A stretch of DNA of 16,122 nucleotides from RGIG7300 sp045133915 (GCA_045133915.1 JBGUUX010000039.1:1-16122); one strand, 5' to 3'; positions 1 through 5,967 are shown, counted from the stretch's first letter. Numbers and translations: made by a program. The notes: generated by a model from the sequence alone, not told the origin.

Positions 1-156
1 GTTGTGCAGCTGCTTGATGTAGTTGCGCCGTCCTTCAAGCGGTTCGGCGACGGCCACGACCTCGTACTTGTCGCCCAGCTGCTTTGCCGTGTCGGTGTAG
101 GCCTTGCCGCGCCCGCCCGCACCGATAAGGATGAGTTTGATTTTTTCTTTTTTCAT
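1..156 (-). CDS. Gfo/Idh/MocA-family oxidoreductase, N-terminal part (partial)
   Basis: The first 52 codons of a gene that runs off the left edge. The ATG complements 154-156 and is preceded by AAGGAG (complement of 165-170). The protein opens with a short basic stretch, then a beta strand and the glycine-rich turn IGAGGRG (about residues 11-17), then a second strand ending VAVAEP. This is the Rossmann NAD(P)-binding start typical of Gfo/Idh/MocA sugar or inositol dehydrogenases, which are soluble cytoplasmic enzymes. The catalytic domain lies outside the window, so the substrate cannot be given. It diverges from an AraC-type regulator, an arrangement common for sugar catabolic genes whose inducer is sensed by that regulator. 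The family call is good; any function beyond a sugar-type dehydrogenase is inference. Confidence 0.8.
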   Translation of the reverse strand, partial: MKKEKIKLILIGAGGRGKAYTDTAKQLGDKYEVVAVAEPLEGRRNYIKQLHN

Positions 157-193
157 GATCGTATCTCCTTGCAGGATATTTGAGTCGAAGCCT

Positions 194-245
194 TGACTAT
201 TTCATACGAATATGATACAATTAACCGAACGATAAGTCAATTAAC
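194..245. promoter_or_regulatory. Overlapping divergent promoters with paired operator half-sites
   Basis: Minus strand, towards the oxidoreductase: -35 TTGACT (complement of 235-240), 17-bp spacer, -10 TATCAT (complement of 212-217). Plus strand, towards the AraC gene: -35 TTGACT at 194-199, 16-bp spacer, TACAAT at 216-221. The 8-mer CAATTAAC occurs twice, at 218-225 and 238-245, exactly 20 bp apart. Spacing of about two helical turns is what AraC-family proteins usually bind. The repeats overlap the -35 of the minus promoter and the -10/start region of the plus promoter. This would suit activation of the oxidoreductase and self-repression of the regulator. The binding role is inferred. Confidence 0.6.
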
Positions 246-291
246 TAATCCGCTGTAGAGGTGTATTTTTTTGCTGTTTTGAGGAGGTGCC

Positions 292-1158
292 ATGAAATCC
301 TTCGGTTACTATGCCTATCCGGATCCGGGCACAAGAGGAGGCGCGATGGATGCCTGCAGTCTTGCATCGGACGTTGCGCCGCTGATCGTCAACTGCGCGG
401 GGAATTTTCATTCGCAGTTTCCCTTCACGACCGACAACACATCGGGACGACTTGACTATTACTTGATGCACATCACCGCGGGAAAGCTGACCGTCCATCT
501 TGACGATGGGACGCATACCGTCAGCGCGGGACATACCATCCTTTTCCCGCCGCATTACCCCTATCGGTATACCTATGACGGATGCGGTGAGACGCTCAAT
601 TACCTGTGGGCGCACTTCACCGGTTCGCACGCCGATTTTTATCTGCGCGAGCTTGGCTTTGATCCCCTGCCGTGTATCAAGCAGGCCTCGGGCGAGACCC
701 ACGCCATGATGCACTTCGAGCGGCTGTTTGATCTCTTTCCTAAAGAGGATCCCTTTCGCACGCATGCCCTCGGCGCGGCTCTGCAGGAGATCCTCCTTGC
801 CCTTGCCCGTGCCAACTGCCGTCCGGAGGAGCAGAATCTTATCATTCGCTCTCTGCGCTATATTAACGCTTCCTATACCGCCGAGATCCGCATCCCCGAC
901 CTTGCGGCGATGGAAAATCTCAGCCATTCGCGCTATAATGTGCTCTTCCGCGCCGCCACCGGCACCTCGCCGCGGCAGTACATCATCAATCTGCGCATGC
1001 GCCACGCCTGCGAGCTGCTGCGGGGAACCGATATGCCGATCAAACAGGTCGGCATCCTCGTGGGCTACCACGACCCGCACTTTTTCAGTAAGATCTTCAA
1101 AAGCAACCTTGGCACCTCGCCGCAGAGCTACCGCGACGGAGACGCAGGAACCGGATGA
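292..1158 (+). CDS. AraC-family transcriptional regulator with N-terminal cupin-like domain
   Basis: A protein of 288 residues, the usual AraC length. The ATG at 292 follows GAGGAGG at 281-287. The N-terminal half (about 50-110) has the strand-rich cupin-like pattern of an effector domain, including LYYxMHI-like and GHTILFPPHYPYRY segments. The C-terminal half (about 186-283) has two helix-turn-helix units: residues 201-231 (IPDLAAMENLSHSRYNVLFR) and 248-281, ending in the family signature GYHDPHFFSKIFKSNLGTSP and Y. It probably senses a sugar or derivative and controls the divergent oxidoreductase and itself; the ligand is unknown. The gene favours GCC, CGC, ATC and CTG, while genes to the right use many ATA and CTT codons. 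This suggests a different origin or a junction nearby. No clear terminator follows. Confidence 0.9.
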   Translation: MKSFGYYAYPDPGTRGGAMDACSLASDVAPLIVNCAGNFHSQFPFTTDNTSGRLDYYLMHITAGKLTVHLDDGTHTVSAGHTILFPPHYPYRYTYDGCGETLNYLWAHFTGSHADFYLRELGFDPLPCIKQASGETHAMMHFERLFDLFPKEDPFRTHALGAALQEILLALARANCRPEEQNLIIRSLRYINASYTAEIRIPDLAAMENLSHSRYNVLFRAATGTSPRQYIINLRMRHACELLRGTDMPIKQVGILVGYHDPHFFSKIFKSNLGTSPQSYRDGDAGTG

Positions 1159-1201
1159 GCGGCAGGACTCTCGTATGAGGGCACTTATTCACGATTTTTG
1201 T

Positions 1202-1232
1202 CCGTAGGCCACAAATGTCGTTTGGCTTACGG
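1202..1232. repeat. Imperfect inverted repeat downstream of the AraC gene
   Basis: CCGTAGGCCA at 1202-1211 faces TGGCTTACGG at 1223-1232, pairing at 9 of 10 positions around an 11-base loop. There is no U-tract after it, so it is not an ordinary terminator. Its role is unknown. Confidence 0.4.
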
Positions 1233-1254
1233 GATTTGAACCTTTGCGTTTTGC

Positions 1255-1420
1255 ATGAAATCGTGCTGCGCACGATGAAATCCGAGCAAGCTCGGATGAA
1301 ATCTTCGGTGTTGCCTCAGATGAAATTAAATCCACCCATCCGCCGTCGAGGCGGATTTCATCCAACGAAGTTGGATTTCATCGTCGAAGACGATTTCACC
1401 CACCCGCAAGGGTGGATTTA
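1255..1420. repeat. Linker-hairpin array (ATGAAAT / ATTTCAT linkers)
   Basis: A chain of short hairpins separated by a constant 7-base linker. The linker is ATGAAAT at 1255, 1275, 1296 and 1320, then appears inverted as ATTTCAT at 1355 and 1375 and ATTTCAC at 1393. Between linkers lie unrelated self-complementary inserts: CGTGC-TGC-GCACG, CCGAGC-AA-GCTCGG, CCGCC-GTCGA-GGCGG, CCAAC-GAA-GTTGG, CGTC-GAA-GACG and CCACCC-GCAA-GGGTGG. One insert (1303-1319) pairs poorly. The right half is bounded by an 11-bp inverted repeat, TAAATCCACCC at 1327-1337 and GGGTGGATTTA at 1410-1420. An open frame crosses it, but the repeat structure explains that. The element looks like a MITE or REP-type intergenic repeat; I do not know a family name. 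Confidence 0.8.
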
Positions 1421-1424
1421 GTTG

Positions 1425-1455
1425 AAAAAAGCACCGACAAAGTCGATGCTTTTTT
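1425..1455 (-). terminator. Intrinsic terminator of tRNA-Ser
   Basis: Stem GCACCGAC / GTCGATGC (1431-1438 and 1442-1449, one C-A mismatch) with loop AAA, flanked by A6 and T6. Read on the minus strand it gives a hairpin and U-tract immediately after the tRNA CCA end. Confidence 0.85.
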
Positions 1456-1456
1456 C

Positions 1457-1547
1457 TGGCGGAGAAGGAGAGATTCGAACTCTCGCGCCGATTGCTCGAC
1501 CTACACCCTTAGCAGGGGCGCCTCTTCACCGACTTGAGTACTTCTCC
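1457..1547 (-). tRNA. tRNA-Ser (anticodon GCU)
   Basis: A 91-base class II tRNA with encoded CCA (complement of 1457-1459). The acceptor stem is GGAGAAG with CTTCTCC, discriminator G. The anticodon stem CGCCC / GGGTG (one G-U pair) holds the loop CTGCTAA with anticodon GCT (complement of 1511-1513), which reads the serine codons AGC and AGU. A long variable arm follows, as expected for serine tRNAs, then a T-arm with the box GTTCGAATC. A promoter lies just upstream and a terminator just downstream, so this is a single-gene unit. Confidence 0.95.
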
Positions 1548-1567
1548 GTGTTCGCTGAACAGATGCT

Positions 1568-1596
1568 ATTATAACACATATGTTTTCATTTTGCAA
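1568..1596 (-). promoter_or_regulatory. Promoter of tRNA-Ser
   Basis: Minus-strand TTGCAA (complement of 1591-1596), 17-bp spacer, TATAAT (complement of 1568-1573), about 20 bases before the tRNA 5' end. Confidence 0.8.
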
Positions 1597-1639
1597 GGGG
1601 TAAATTGAAATTTTTATAAAAAGCTGTATTTTCTTATTA

Positions 1640-1668
1640 TTGCAATATCCGGGAATATCTGTTATAAT
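1640..1668 (+). promoter_or_regulatory. Promoter of rarA
   Basis: TTGCAA at 1640-1645, 17-bp spacer, TATAAT at 1663-1668, about 30 bases before the start codon. It shares its -35 sequence with the divergent tRNA promoter. Confidence 0.8.
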
Positions 1669-1698
1669 ATAACAAATTGATTTTACGAGGAAATTAAA

Positions 1699-2931
1699 AT
1701 GTCAAACAGACCCTTGGCGGACCGTATCCGTCCGCAGTGCTTTGATGATATGGTGGGACAGCAGCACCTCTTCGGAGATAAGGGGGCTATACGCCGTATA
1801 GTCACCAGCGGTTATCTGCCCAATATGATATTCTGGGGCCCTCCCGGCACGGGTAAGACCACGGCGGCAAACATTATTGCCGCGCAGTCGGGCATGACTC
1901 TGCGCTGTCTTAACGCTACATCTGCGTCTCTTTCCGACGTTCGCGAGGTCATAGCCGAAACAGATTCGGTATTCGGCTCCGAGGGCATACTTCTTTACCT
2001 TGACGAGATACAGTATTTTAACAAAAAGCAGCAGCAGTCTCTTTTAGAATATATGGAGAACGGTAAGATAACCCTTATCGCATCCACTACCGAAAATCCT
2101 TATATCTACGTATACAACGCTATCATTTCCCGTAGCGCTACCTTTGAGTTCAAGTCGGTAACTGCAGGGGATATCGTTCCCGCACTTCGCCGTGCGCTCG
2201 GCATACTTAATTCCGAGACCGAGAATAAAAAAGAGGCTTCTGACGATGCCCTTGAATATATTGCCGAGATAGGTGCGGGAGACGTAAGACGAAGCCTTAA
2301 CTATCTCGAAAACGCATACCACATCTGCGACGAGATAAACGTTGATAACATCAAGACCTTTGCGCCCAAGGTGGTAGGTAACTTTGATAAGGCGGGTACG
2401 GTACACTATGACGTGCTGTCCGGAATACAGAAGTCTATCCGAGGCTCTGACCCCGACGCTACCATATTCTACGTGGCAAAGGCCCTTGAGGGCGGCGATC
2501 TTATAGGTGTTTGCAGACGCTTGCAGGTCATAGCAAGCGAGGATATAGGGCTTGCCTATCCTCAGGCAGCGGCAATAGTCCGTGCCTGCGTTCAGTCCGC
2601 CTTTGATCTTGGTATGCCCGAGGCGCGTATACCTCTTGCCAACGCGGCTATCCTTTTGGCTACCGCGCCCAAATCTAACTCCGCATACAACGCCTACGCT
2701 GCGGCAGTATCTGATATAGAAAAGGGAAAGGGACAGAACGTTCCCCCTCATATGCGCCCCAGTAACAGATACGATAACTATAAATATCCTCACGATTATC
2801 CGGGACATTACGTTAAGCAGCAGTATCTTCCCGACGATCTTAAGGGAGCAAAATACTACGCTTTCGGTGACAATAAGACCGAGCAGGCGGCAAAGAAATA
2901 TTGGGAGCTTATCAAGGGCGAAAGTCTTTGA
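1699..2931 (+). CDS. rarA: RarA/MgsA-type AAA+ ATPase (replication-associated recombination protein)
   Basis: A protein of 410 residues, close to the family length. The ATG at 1699 follows GAGG at 1687-1690. Walker A is GPPGTGKT at 47-54, Walker B LLYLDEIQYF at 98-107, sensor 1 ASTTENP at 128-134, and the sensor 2 region GAGDVRRSLNYLENA follows. The C-terminal half has the helical tetramerisation region and the PPHMR motif seen in RarA and eukaryotic WRNIP1. Family members act in the cytoplasm at stalled replication forks and resemble clamp-loader subunits. The usual DEIHRFNK segment reads DEIQYFNK here, a variant rather than a defect, since the catalytic D102 and E103 are present. It is a single-gene unit with its own promoter, ending at the shared terminator at 2976-3002. 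Confidence 0.93.
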   Translation: MSNRPLADRIRPQCFDDMVGQQHLFGDKGAIRRIVTSGYLPNMIFWGPPGTGKTTAANIIAAQSGMTLRCLNATSASLSDVREVIAETDSVFGSEGILLYLDEIQYFNKKQQQSLLEYMENGKITLIASTTENPYIYVYNAIISRSATFEFKSVTAGDIVPALRRALGILNSETENKKEASDDALEYIAEIGAGDVRRSLNYLENAYHICDEINVDNIKTFAPKVVGNFDKAGTVHYDVLSGIQKSIRGSDPDATIFYVAKALEGGDLIGVCRRLQVIASEDIGLAYPQAAAIVRACVQSAFDLGMPEARIPLANAAILLATAPKSNSAYNAYAAAVSDIEKGKGQNVPPHMRPSNRYDNYKYPHDYPGHYVKQQYLPDDLKGAKYYAFGDNKTEQAAKKYWELIKGESL

Positions 2932-2975
2932 ACTCTAAACTCATCACCGGCAAGAAGTTTTTGATCGTATTATTA

Positions 2976-3002
2976 AAACGGCTCGAAAAAATCGAGCCGT
3001 TT
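2976..3002. terminator. Bidirectional terminator between rarA and the XRE gene
   Basis: An 11-bp perfect stem, AAACGGCTCGA at 2976-2986 and TCGAGCCGTTT at 2992-3002, with an A5 loop. It lies between two convergent genes and has short T-runs on both strands. Confidence 0.8.
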
Positions 3003-3014
3003 ACTTGTTTTGTA

Positions 3015-3242
3015 TTATCTTTCCGGATGATTTAAGCCTTTAGGTAATCCCAGTATATAATCAGCAGAAACACCGTAGAATCTGCAGAGCTTTTCTAAAT
3101 GTTCTATCGGGAGCTTTCTGTTTCCGTTTTCATATTCGCTGTAATATTGCTGTGTGGTCCCCAAAAGCTCCGCGATATCTTTTTGTGTGGTTTTGGGTAC
3201 ACGGTCTATGCGAAGATTTCTAAGAGTTTGTCCGATATCCAT
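3015..3242 (-). CDS. Small XRE-family HTH regulator
   Basis: A protein of 75 residues. I place the start at the ATG complementing 3240-3242 because AAAGGAG sits 8 bases before it; a longer frame reaching 3287 would run through the promoter. Nearly the whole protein is one HTH_3/XRE domain (about 4-66), with TTQKDIAELLGTTQQYYSEY as helices 2-3 and the usual ENGNRKLP, LEKLCRFYGVSADYILGL tail. There is no partner domain, so it should be a DNA-binding repressor acting as a dimer. It diverges from a small gene; two near-identical 16-bp palindromes lie between them, one in each promoter spacer. The expected role is control of itself and that neighbour. What releases it is unknown. Confidence 0.9.
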   Translation of the reverse strand: MDIGQTLRNLRIDRVPKTTQKDIAELLGTTQQYYSEYENGNRKLPIEHLEKLCRFYGVSADYILGLPKGLNHPER

Positions 3243-3270
3243 TTTTGTAACTCCTTTTATCTTTTTGTAA

Positions 3271-3326
3271 ATTATATCATACATCACAAATTATGTGTTG
3301 ACTTTACATCACAAGTGATGTATAAT
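3271..3326. promoter_or_regulatory. Divergent promoters with twin XRE operators
   Basis: Plus strand: TTGACT at 3298-3303, 17-bp spacer, TATAAT at 3321-3326. Minus strand: extended -10 TGATATAAT (hexamer complement of 3271-3276) with a weak -35. Two related 16-bp sites, ACATCACAAATTATGT at 3281-3296 and ACATCACAAGTGATGT at 3306-3321, start 25 bp apart. Each fills most of the -35/-10 spacer of one promoter. A repressor bound there would block both directions. Confidence 0.75.
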
Positions 3327-3355
3327 GATATAAAACAACAAAGGAGAGAAATATA

Positions 3356-3643
3356 ATGTCGATACTTGAAGAACTATATAACGGAAACATTTGTCCCGCT
3401 GATAAATATATGAAACGGGGAAGTGAATATTATGAGATATCCCGATTTCTTGCAAATAAAGAGGACGTATTTTTAGAAAACCTTACTCAAGAGCAAAAAG
3501 CACTGTATGAAGAAATACTCGACAAAAGAACAGATCAAGAGAATATATATACAAAGGAGATTTTTGCGGAGGGCTTTCGTCTCGGTGCACAGATAATGCT
3601 CGAAATACTGACAGAACAGGAAAAACAGTTGATCTCAATATAA
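3356..3643 (+). CDS. Small acidic helical protein, DUF6809-like
   Basis: A protein of 95 residues starting at ATG 3356, with AAGGAGA at 3341-3347. It begins LEELYNGNICPADKYMKRGSEY, continues as predicted helices rich in Glu and Lys, and ends with EGFRLGAQIMLEIL. This layout (an N-terminal LxxLYxGNI-type segment, then SEY, then a late F-x-x-G-F-R-L-G motif) is what I recall for small Firmicutes proteins grouped as DUF6809; the number is from memory. No signal peptide, membrane segment or catalytic motif is seen. Members are often near XRE regulators and mobile DNA. Here the gene is divergent from, and apparently repressed by, the XRE protein. Its function is unknown. Confidence 0.75.
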   Translation: MSILEELYNGNICPADKYMKRGSEYYEISRFLANKEDVFLENLTQEQKALYEEILDKRTDQENIYTKEIFAEGFRLGAQIMLEILTEQEKQLISI

Positions 3644-3676
3644 TCAAAACAGCGTATGAAACGCTGTTTTGATTAT
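3640..3676. terminator. Terminator after the DUF6809-like gene
   Basis: A perfect 16-bp stem, ATAATCAAAACAGCGT at 3640-3655 and its complement at 3661-3676, with loop ATGAA. The stop codon of the gene (3641-3643) lies inside the left arm. Confidence 0.75.
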
Positions 3677-3679
3677 ATA

Positions 3680-3708
3680 TAGACATTCGGGAAAAGTTGT
3701 GATATAAT
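3680..3708 (+). promoter_or_regulatory. Promoter of the DUF3842 gene
   Basis: TAGACA at 3680-3685, 17-bp spacer, extended -10 TGATATAAT with hexamer TATAAT at 3703-3708. Confidence 0.65.
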
Positions 3709-3734
3709 TACCTAAAGAATTTTTGAGGTGGCTT

Positions 3735-4139
3735 ATGAATATAACTGTTATAGACGGTCAGGGCGGAGCCCTTGGCGCAAAGCTGGTAAAAGAAATTTTG
3801 TCAGAGTTTGACGATATTAACTTAAGCGTGGTGGGAACCAATGCACTTGCCACCGCAGCGATGCTCAAAGCGGGAGCAAAAAACGGTGCAACGGGAGAAA
3901 ATCCCGTAGTGGTTGCCTGCCGCAAGGCTGACGTTATCATCGGACCGGTAGGTATCGTCATTGCCGACTCGCTTATGGGTGAGGTTACCGAAAAAATGGC
4001 TCTCTCTGTAGCAAGAGCAGATGCCGTGCGTATACTTATACCTATGAATAAGTGCGATAATTTTGTAGCAGGTATATCCGAGCCTAATACCGGTGAGCTT
4101 ATCGCAGATGTTATAAAGAAATTACACAGTATAATTTAG
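3735..4139 (+). CDS. DUF3842 family protein
   Basis: A protein of 134 residues. The ATG at 3735 has GAGGTGG at 3725-3731 before it; a TTG 12 bases earlier would leave no room for that site. It opens with MNITVIDGQGGALG, a beta strand plus glycine-rich turn as in nucleotide-binding folds. It continues with VGTNALATAAMLKAGA, GATGEN, KADVIIGPVGIVIADSLMGE and RILIPMNKCDN. These are the conserved blocks I associate with DUF3842, a short cytoplasmic family widespread in Clostridia with no known reaction. No signal peptide or membrane helix is seen. It has its own promoter and ends about 10 bases before the next promoter, so it is probably transcribed alone. Confidence 0.85.
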   Translation: MNITVIDGQGGALGAKLVKEILSEFDDINLSVVGTNALATAAMLKAGAKNGATGENPVVVACRKADVIIGPVGIVIADSLMGEVTEKMALSVARADAVRILIPMNKCDNFVAGISEPNTGELIADVIKKLHSII

Positions 4140-4148
4140 CAAAAACGC

Positions 4149-4177
4149 TTGATTATTTATTATAACTGTGTTACAAT
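4149..4177 (+). promoter_or_regulatory. Promoter of the ECF transporter operon
   Basis: TTGATT at 4149-4154, 17-bp spacer, TACAAT at 4172-4177. The likely start near 4184 gives a leader of about 140 bases before the first gene. Confidence 0.65.
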
Positions 4178-4182
4178 GTACC

Positions 4183-4296
4183 CGTTGTTCTGAAGAACGA
4201 TAAAAAAGCAGAAGCTTTCTATATTTATTTTATTTATATCAATCAACGATACTATGAAGGTGTCATTATCCCTGTAGGGGTAGTGGCATTTTTTAT
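4183..4296 (+). promoter_or_regulatory. Structured leader with intrinsic terminator (attenuator or riboswitch candidate)
   Basis: The leader ends in a 12-bp stem (4261-4272 with 4277-4288, three G-U pairs, loop TGTA) followed by T6 at 4289-4294. This is a classic intrinsic terminator only about 30 bases before the first start codon. Upstream, CGTTG at 4183-4187 can pair with CAACG at 4244-4248, enclosing hairpins GTTC-TGAA-GAAC (4187-4198) and AAAGC-AGAA-GCTTT. Leader terminators before ECF S components are often riboswitch-controlled. I could not match this one to TPP, FMN, cobalamin, THF or preQ1 consensus elements by eye. Confidence 0.6.
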
Positions 4297-4324
4297 TGCT
4301 ATCTGTATCAGAAAGGAAGCTTTT

Positions 4325-4864
4325 ATGAAAAAACACAACAGTCTTGTAAAGATGATACTTGCCGCCCTCTTTTTGGCTATGTCCTACGTTATGCCCTTTT
4401 TAACAGGACAGATACCCGAGATAGGAGCAAAGCTCTGCCCCTTGCATATCCCCGTGCTTCTCTGCGGATTTATCTGCGGTCCCGTATGGGGTCTTGCGGT
4501 AGGCTTCGTCGCACCTCTGCTCCGTTCCCTCATCCTTGGTATGCCCCCTCTTTTCCCCACGGCTCTGTGTATGGCGTTTGAATTAGCAGTGTACGGTGTT
4601 ATGACGGGGGGTATGCACAAGATACTTCCCAAGAAAAAGCCTTTTGTTTACGTTTCGCTTGTTATCGCAATGCTTGCAGGCAGAGCAGTATGGGGTGTGG
4701 CTATGATGGTATGTATGGGAATTGCAGGAACACCCTTTACCCTTGAAGCGTTTATTGCAGGAGCCTTTGTCAACGCTATACCCGGCATTATTGTGCAGAT
4801 AATCCTTGTTCCCATACTGGTTATGGTGCTTGATAATTCAAAAATATTAAAATTAAAGGGTTGA
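4325..4864 (+). CDS. ECF transporter S component (substrate-binding membrane protein)
   Basis: A protein of 179 residues. The start is ATG 4325, with AAAGGAAG about 7 bases before; an in-frame extension to 4283 would begin inside the leader terminator. About six hydrophobic segments are visible, including roughly 9-25, 35-50, 53-66, 75-95, 105-125 and 135-165. This fits an energy-coupling-factor S component (ECF_trnsprt-like group). The segment LCPLHIPVLLCGFICG followed by GFVAPLLRSLILGMPPLFPTA is typical. S components bind a vitamin or precursor and dock on a shared EcfT-EcfA module, which is not encoded here, so it must be elsewhere (group II system). The stop overlaps the region just before the next gene, a kinase fusion. 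The substrate is not identifiable by eye; a phosphorylatable vitamin is the natural guess. Confidence 0.88.
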   Translation: MKKHNSLVKMILAALFLAMSYVMPFLTGQIPEIGAKLCPLHIPVLLCGFICGPVWGLAVGFVAPLLRSLILGMPPLFPTALCMAFELAVYGVMTGGMHKILPKKKPFVYVSLVIAMLAGRAVWGVAMMVCMGIAGTPFTLEAFIAGAFVNAIPGIIVQIILVPILVMVLDNSKILKLKG

Positions 4865-4866
4865 AA

Positions 4867-5907
4867 ATGAAAACTAAAGAAATGCTTGCAGAGCATTTTT
4901 CAAGATATCCAAAATGTGAAATACAGGATATATTTAAGTTTATACACCAGAGCAGCTATGGTTGTGAGCATATGGTGTCAAGTCTTGATAAGGCTGTAGA
5001 ATATATCAAAAGCGAATATGAAAAGGGAATAGTTGCATCCGAGATCATACCCCTTGACGGAGACTACAGCCGTGTTCCGTTGTCCTATATCGACAAAGGA
5101 CTTTCTCCCGAGACCTTCGGAAAGATCTTTTATCTGTCTGCCGCGAAAGTAGATGGCAGAGATGCACTTCTCAAAAAGCTGGACACCGTAAGGGAGCTTA
5201 TGGAGGAAGAACTGTTACCCTTTGATAGATCCGAGTTTGAAAAAGCGGTGGATGAATGGTCAAAAAAAGATTTTTGCGCTCTTCATCATTCCGGTAGATT
5301 CAGAGAGGAATATAAGCCCGCCTACCGTGTGATCTCAAATAAATTCATATCCTTTCTTCCCCTCTTCTGTGAGCTTGACAAAAGACTTGCAGAGGGTAAG
5401 GTAACACTTACCGTAGAGGGTTCAAGTGCAAGCGGTAAGAGTACCCTCGGAGCTATACTCGAGGATATTTACGGCGGCAATCTTATCCATACCGACGATT
5501 TCTTTTTGCAGGTACACCAGCGCACCCCCGAGAGATTTGCCGAGGTGGGCGGAAACCTGGACAGAGAGCGTTTTTATGCCGAGGTGGTTAAAGGGCTTGA
5601 AATCGGAGAAGAATTTTGTTACCGCCGCTTTGACTGCTCCACCATGTCCTTAGGCGAGAGTGTCAGGGTAGAACCGAAGAAGCTTACCATAATCGAGGGG
5701 GCATATTCTATGCACCCTTATTTCGGAGAATATTATGACCTGTCGGTGTTTCTGGATATAGCTCCCGACCTGCAGAGGGAGCGCATACTTAAGCGTAATC
5801 CCAATATGGCAGAGCGATTCTTTGGTGAGTGGATACCATATGAAAGGGTTTACTTTGACGGTACGAATATTAAGGACAGATGCGATGTTGTTATCACTGT
5901 GAACTGA
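4867..5907 (+). CDS. Fusion protein: uncharacterised N-terminal domain plus uridine-kinase-like P-loop kinase
   Basis: A protein of 346 residues. The ATG at 4867 follows AAAGGG at 4855-4860 and lies two bases after the transporter stop, so the two genes are coupled. Residues 1 to about 170 form a domain with conserved-looking motifs, FIHQSSYGCEH (25-35) and ALHHSGRFREEYKPAYRVI (138-156). I recall stand-alone proteins of this type in Firmicutes, with no known function. Residues about 178-346 are a P-loop kinase: Walker A EGSSASGKST (184-193), HTDDFF (208-213) as the acid/substrate loop, EGAYS (277-281), and an RxxRILKRN lid-like stretch near 303-311. This resembles uridine kinase, pantothenate kinase and nicotinamide riboside kinase. 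With the S component upstream, it likely traps an imported vitamin or nucleoside by phosphorylation. The substrate is unknown. Confidence 0.8.
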   Translation: MKTKEMLAEHFSRYPKCEIQDIFKFIHQSSYGCEHMVSSLDKAVEYIKSEYEKGIVASEIIPLDGDYSRVPLSYIDKGLSPETFGKIFYLSAAKVDGRDALLKKLDTVRELMEEELLPFDRSEFEKAVDEWSKKDFCALHHSGRFREEYKPAYRVISNKFISFLPLFCELDKRLAEGKVTLTVEGSSASGKSTLGAILEDIYGGNLIHTDDFFLQVHQRTPERFAEVGGNLDRERFYAEVVKGLEIGEEFCYRRFDCSTMSLGESVRVEPKKLTIIEGAYSMHPYFGEYYDLSVFLDIAPDLQRERILKRNPNMAERFFGEWIPYERVYFDGTNIKDRCDVVITVN

Positions 5908-5944
5908 GGACATATATATTATATCACGCTTTCGGGCGTGGGGG

Positions 5945-5967
5945 GAGGGTACCACCCTCTCTTTTTT
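5945..5967 (+). terminator. Terminator of the ECF/kinase operon
   Basis: Stem GAGGGT at 5945-5950 with ACCCTC at 5954-5959, loop ACC, then TCTTTTTT. A second small hairpin, CACGC-TTTCG-GGCGTG-like, lies just before it. Confidence 0.7.

Noticed and set aside
241..1080. Minus-strand open frame of 279 codons opposite the AraC gene
   Set aside because: It covers the AraC gene and its promoter region; the plus-strand frame has two HTH motifs and a strong ribosome site.
1237..1250. A tRNA T-arm-like box (GGTTCAAATCC on the minus strand), possibly a tRNA fragment or attachment site
   Set aside because: The flanking bases do not form a T-stem or acceptor stem, and no anticodon arm lies nearby.
1255..1420. 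CRISPR array
   Set aside because: The repeated unit is only 7 bases, the inserts are self-complementary, the unit switches orientation, and no cas gene is present.
1215..1421. Open frame of 68 codons across the first hairpin array
   Set aside because: It is made of the repeat units (repeating MKS and DFI runs), has no ribosome site, and is explained by the linker-hairpin structure.
4254..4277. Short leader peptide frame (MKVSLSL then stop) in the ECF leader, suggesting ribosome-mediated attenuation
   Set aside because: No ribosome binding site precedes it and it has no run of regulatory codons; it overlaps the terminator stem by chance.
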